Assembly: GCA_022747635.1 (NCBI GenBank)
Contig: JAKTNV010000017.1
Coordinates: forward strand, 1,857,501-1,921,500
Direction of reading: 5' to 3'
Length of the DNA: 64,000 nt
Origin: Hetaerina americana
Taxonomy: Eukaryota; Arthropoda; Insecta; Odonata; Calopterygidae
Of this stretch, positions 60,100-64,000 are shown piece by piece. Numbering within the stretch: the stretch's first letter is position 1; every line of letters begins with the position of its first letter. Under the pieces are notes generated by a model that saw nothing but the letters and a program-made list of their open reading frames with translations, was not told the origin of the DNA and did not search any database. Both the position numbers and the translations under genes were made by a program.

Positions 60100-60168
60100 T
60101 AATTATTTTAGTACCCTGCAAGCCACCGCTAAGGTGTGTCGCAGGGGTTGAATACACACCTGACTAAT
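60100..60168 (-). mobile_element. LINE 3'-end fragment
   Basis: On the minus strand: CAGGTGTGTATTCAACCCC, then TGCGACACACCTTAGCGG, then TGGCTTGCAGGGTACTAAAA. This is the shared LINE terminus, severely 5'-truncated, with the tail pointing toward lower coordinates. Confidence 0.65.
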
Positions 60169-63139
60169 TTTGACCCGAATATGACCCGTCCTTTCAATCT
60201 ATAATAGCCAATTTTTACTCAACGGATGACAAATTCATTATACACAAATATTTCATTTGCTTTCCACGACTGCAGCCACCTAAGATCTTCAATGGTCAAA
60301 AATGTACCACTGGAGAGGTAGGATGATTGCAAAAGTTCCAAACTGGTATAAAATAATTATAATAATTAACATAATGCAAAATAATCTTCCAAAATGTCGT
60401 CAAATAAAACTTTGAACGGTGTTTTTCACTATCGCGGTTGGCACCGATGCACTCGTCACGTATATAATAAGCGATTATCAAAATAGGCACACGAAAACCA
60501 GCACAACCACCTACATAAACGCGACCTTGTAGAAGCGCGACTCATAACCTTTGAAGACCCCGGAATAATAAAATATGAAGTCGTGGTTTCAGTCTCGAGT
60601 CACGCGAATCCTTACCAACCGCGAGCGAAAGCTATAGAGATTGTGTGGATGTCCGAAGAAGAAGGAGATATAGAAGTAAATGGAAGGGGGTGGGCGGAAG
60701 TAGCAGCTGAGGAACCCAAAGGCAGTGCCGGGTGAGGTGATCCCAAGGGGGGTTCAGCGGAGATCGTTCAATTCCCCGGGGAATTTCTTGAACGCCCTGG
60801 AAGGAGAGTAAACAACGATGTATTTATAGCTCCCGCGTGCGAGTCAACGCACTTGAAGAGCTCAAGAGAGAAAGGAAAATCGGATCATATAAGTGTGTGC
60901 ATATATATACATGTATACATTTATAATACATACATATTTTTCCCCCGAGCATATTACCCAGTTGCCGGGCAACGGATGGCCTTCATTTCATTATGTACTC
61001 TTTAGTTTCATTTTTAAGATAAAACGAAGACGCCTGCCTCATCGTTTCACCCATGAATTTACCTTTTCTCACATTTTCCCGAAGTCGTTTCTTACTCGCA
61101 CAATATTAATTTTTAGCGAACTTATCTGCTCTGCCTTCTAATTCTTAGCATGCTTTGCGCTATCAGTACAACAAAAGGTAGTTTTTCTGCCAAACGATTT
61201 AAAACACAAACCTAAAGAATGAATGTCCGGAAATTTGCAAAAAAAATTTAATTGCATTTGTAAACAGTAAACGCAAGCCATGATTAAGGAAATAGATAGT
61301 TACTCCCCCAAAGTCTTACAGGAAGTCAGGAAGCCCCCAATTTCATTTATATCACCATAAACCACTATAATTAATTATGAGCCAACTAAAAAGAATGGAA
61401 ATCAGATTAAAGTCATTGATCCACTAACCCTGGCGTTAATGTGATTTTATACTGACTTTGTCTCAAGCCTGATTCAGTTTCATTGTCAACTGTACACATT
61501 TTTGCAGGCAAGGGTCTGAAAATTCGTGCTATCGATATTTGCATATACAGTATTCACGTATTCACTTATATAAATTTAATAGAATGCGTCTCATACGCTA
61601 GGATGTCGTTCAAGTTCGCAAGAATCCACAGCAAAGAGGAAGTTTCACAAAACCCACCCGAAATTTAGAAATAAAGTAACCTCACAAAAATGTCTTCAAT
61701 GGCATTGAGTGAAAAGATGACATTTTGGACAACAACTGGCAGATACTTTAATCTAAACAAAACGGCGTATAGCAAAAGGGACGTCCATTGATCGATCAAT
61801 TATATCAGAGCGCAACTTCTCCAATGCAATGCGTTAACAAGATAAACTTTAAATTGGTAGGATTAAGGGAGCCTTGATAATAGGGAATTAAGCATGCGGT
61901 AGCAGAAAACGGCAAAAAAGGCAAGAGTCCTTCCTGCTTTTCCACGGTCATTCTGACCACGAGGTTGACCTCTGAACCCTAACTCGCCGAATTGACTCTC
62001 GTTGGAAGACGAGGTCACGTGACTGTAGATAAAAAAAGAGTACCGAGTGGGGATGGAATGGTTATTGTGGTGTCTCCTAATGGTAGCAGATGAAAACACG
62101 GTCAACTAAAGCAATAACCAACCACCCACCCAATCCACGAACAGAAAAGAACAATTTTTCATGCTCTGTATGCCTCAGTGAGAAAATGCGTGACGAAAAA
62201 TTTGCTGAATCTGGTAATTTGCTGAACTGCAAAACTGAAATGAAACTGCTAAAACTGATTGAGAAAAAACCCCAGCGCCATTGTCCAAATTATATTGACA
62301 AGTTTTACTGGTTAAGTATAATATTCTTCGGAAGCAGAAAAATTCAATGAACACGTTACTGAGCAATTATACAATATAATTGTAGTTGTCGAACTAAAAA
62401 ATTTATGGATGTAATTTACTTGAATAAGTTACACATCTCTAGATCAAGTTTCATTTGGAATTAATTTCCCAAACAATTTATTCAATTTTCAATTCGAAGA
62501 TTAAAATAAAATATTATCGATTCGTGAAATTACGCAATCAATACAATTTAATGAGCTCTTGGGTTACAGGTGACAATGCCATCTCCTTTCGTCTACTACT
62601 TTAGAATATCACTCATAAATAAAAACTTAAATCCATTATTCATGTGTAGCAAGATTCCTTAATAATGTTTCTGGAGTAACCACTAGAAATGTTATTAAAC
62701 GTTTTACCATTCATAAATATAAAGAATATCGACGAATGACTAGATATTTTATTACCCCTTTTGCTCATATATGGTAAAGTTAAAGGCATTCTAACAACTT
62801 TTCCATTAACTGCAATCAAGGAGTAGCCATTAAAATCTCAATAATAGTAATACTTAAAAAATATCGCTATAATTATAACACGTCTGAAACTCTCAAATAA
62901 CTCCAGCCGAAGGAAGGAGCAAGAATTAACGAGAGATGACTGGCTATTTAATTGATTACTAAATGTTAACGACTTGTCTCGCGAGGGTTGGAATCTTGGT
63001 TATACGGTATCATCTTACGTGCATTGATTGGCCGATCGACTTACAAGACAGACCATTTTCGTGGAATTTAAAAGTGTAATTCAACGAGGAAATCAAATAA
63101 AATGAGAATAGCTACGGGAAAATTAGGAATAGGTATTTT
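60169..63139. other. No gene seen apart from promoter candidate at 60.82 kb
   Basis: AT-rich anonymous DNA with short frames. A TA/CA-rich stretch follows the promoter candidate at 60890-60940. Confidence 0.45.
60821..60852 (+). promoter_or_regulatory. Candidate TATA-box core promoter
   Basis: TATTTATA (60821-60828) lies at the downstream edge of a G+C-richer block (60540-60860). A CACTT sequence at the expected start distance (about 60850) is a partial match to an initiator. No downstream gene is recognised. Confidence 0.22.
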
Positions 63140-63935
63140 AATGCTGAGAATTTTTTTACATCTTCTGAATTTTCGAAATAAAAAAGCTTGGCCTCATTAA
63201 ACGGGTGGTGGGGAAATGTAATGAAAAAGTTAAAGAGAGGTGTTTTGCTCCAGTTATACCTCATTTGGAATATGCCCCAAGTATTTGGGATCCTTGGGAG
63301 AAAATTTGGCAAAAAAAATTAGATGAGTAAATAAGTCCAGAGAAAATCCGCCAGATTCGATAAAATTGTTATGATAAGAACACAAGTGTGACATGTCTCT
63401 TAGGGGATTTAGACTGGGAGCCAATTTAAGTAGGGAGAGAACTATCGAGGCTTAGACTCTTAGAAAGGTTCAGGACAAACGAGTTTAACGACGACACTAA
63501 AGGAATTATAATGACCCCACACTAATTAGGTAGATCAAACCACAAAGACAAAATAAGGGAGATAGATTCCAGTACAGATAGACACAAATACTCATTCTTT
63601 CCCCGAACAATCAGAAACCATAATAGTAAGAAACTGAAGTCCCTTAAGAAATATTGAAAACATTGAATTTATAAGTCAGAAAAAAATTAGACATTGCAAG
63701 GATATTAGGTGTATTTGTAGTTGCATGTGTATATTAGTTGGTAGTTTGAGTGTCTGCACGTGTGTGGGGTGTAAGTGTTCTTGCATAAATGTATACCATA
63801 TTTTGTTTGTGGATGGTATAAATTTGTGGCTTTTACATGCGATTTTTTTTTCTTTCTTAATTACGGGTGGTGTTCTAACACCCCCCGCCGCACACCCTTG
63901 CGGAGGCTTGTGGGGCATTAAATAGATGTAGATAA
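63140..63935 (+). pseudogene. LINE ORF2 C-terminus plus 3' end (CR1/Jockey group), decayed
   Basis: 3' end of a non-LTR retrotransposon. From about 63181 one frame reads KKLGLIKRVVGKCNEKVKER, then CFAPVIPHLEYAPSIWDPW, then after stops GDLDWEP, RLRLLERFRTNEFNDDTKG, HKDKIREIDSSTDRHKYSF and FFPRTIRNHNS. These match the typical C-terminal region of CR1/Jockey-type ORF2 (PHLEYASSVWDP ... LGWEPL ... NSFFPRTIR). At least four in-frame stops make it dead. After the coding part comes a 3' UTR that ends in the CCCCCCGCCGCACACCC/GGAGGCTTGTGGGG hairpin and a short TAGATGTAGATA tail, the same terminus seen alone elsewhere in the window. Confidence 0.85.
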
Positions 63936-64000
63936 CCGTAAATAAATACTTAAATAAGTGAAAGCACCTATCGATAAAAATGTAACACAGTGAATTCCAA

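Noticed and set aside
1..64000. CRISPR arrays, bacterial operons, rRNA genes, viral insertions
   Set aside because: No regularly spaced repeats, no ribosome-binding-site-led gene clusters, no rRNA-like blocks and no recognisable viral protein were seen.

Overview
The window is 64 kb of AT-rich eukaryotic DNA with no operons and no recognisable host gene. Everything that can be identified belongs to arthropod-style mobile DNA: two mariner-type (Tc1/mariner DD34D) transposons, tRNA-derived SINEs, fragments of a CR1/Jockey-group LINE, and short elements with hammerhead-ribozyme-like cores of the kind known from Penelope-like retroelements. CpG is not visibly depleted and many short G+C-rich islands are present. 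The most likely source is an intergenic or intronic stretch of a large, repeat-rich insect (hexapod) genome; the sequence alone does not let me name the species.

Layout. 1-18 kb: mostly anonymous AT-rich DNA with an old SINE (about 4.1 kb), a hammerhead-like motif (5.93 kb) and G+C-rich or purine-rich blocks at 6.4, 9.5, 13.0 and 14.5 kb. 18.98-20.31 kb: intact mariner copy 1 (+). 22.4-24.7 kb: two further copies of the first SINE family and a 173-bp foldback insertion with a hammerhead-like core. 26.4-28.6 kb: a 316-bp inverted-repeat element with hammerhead-like arms, a tRNA-headed SINE candidate and a related stem-loop. 30.6-30.9 kb: a (TA)n-bounded element with a hammerhead-like core. 34.2-34.5 kb: a second SINE family with clear target-site duplication. 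35.67-37.01 kb: intact mariner copy 2 (-). 38-42.3 kb: G+C-rich islands, including a TATA-box promoter candidate at 41.96 kb. 42.4-45.2 kb: LINE reverse-transcriptase relic, another (TA)n element, a 70-nt perfect-stem hairpin and a LINE 3' end. 45-64 kb: anonymous DNA with G+C-rich or purine-rich islands, a (TA)n-bounded foldback at 52 kb, and LINE 3' ends at 56.7, 60.1 and 63.1-63.9 kb.

The only intact protein-coding genes I can support are the two mariner transposases. They would bind the terminal inverted repeats of either copy and cut and paste them at TA dinucleotides. The SINEs depend on LINE machinery in trans, and the window holds only dead pieces of a LINE. The most interesting signal is the repeated hammerhead-like core (CTGANGA, stem, GAAAC, palindromic stem III, GTH) in several unrelated-looking contexts: long foldbacks, (TA)n-bounded units and purine-rich spacers. 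It suggests a population of Penelope-like or retrozyme-like elements. Motif positions were read by eye and no database search was possible.
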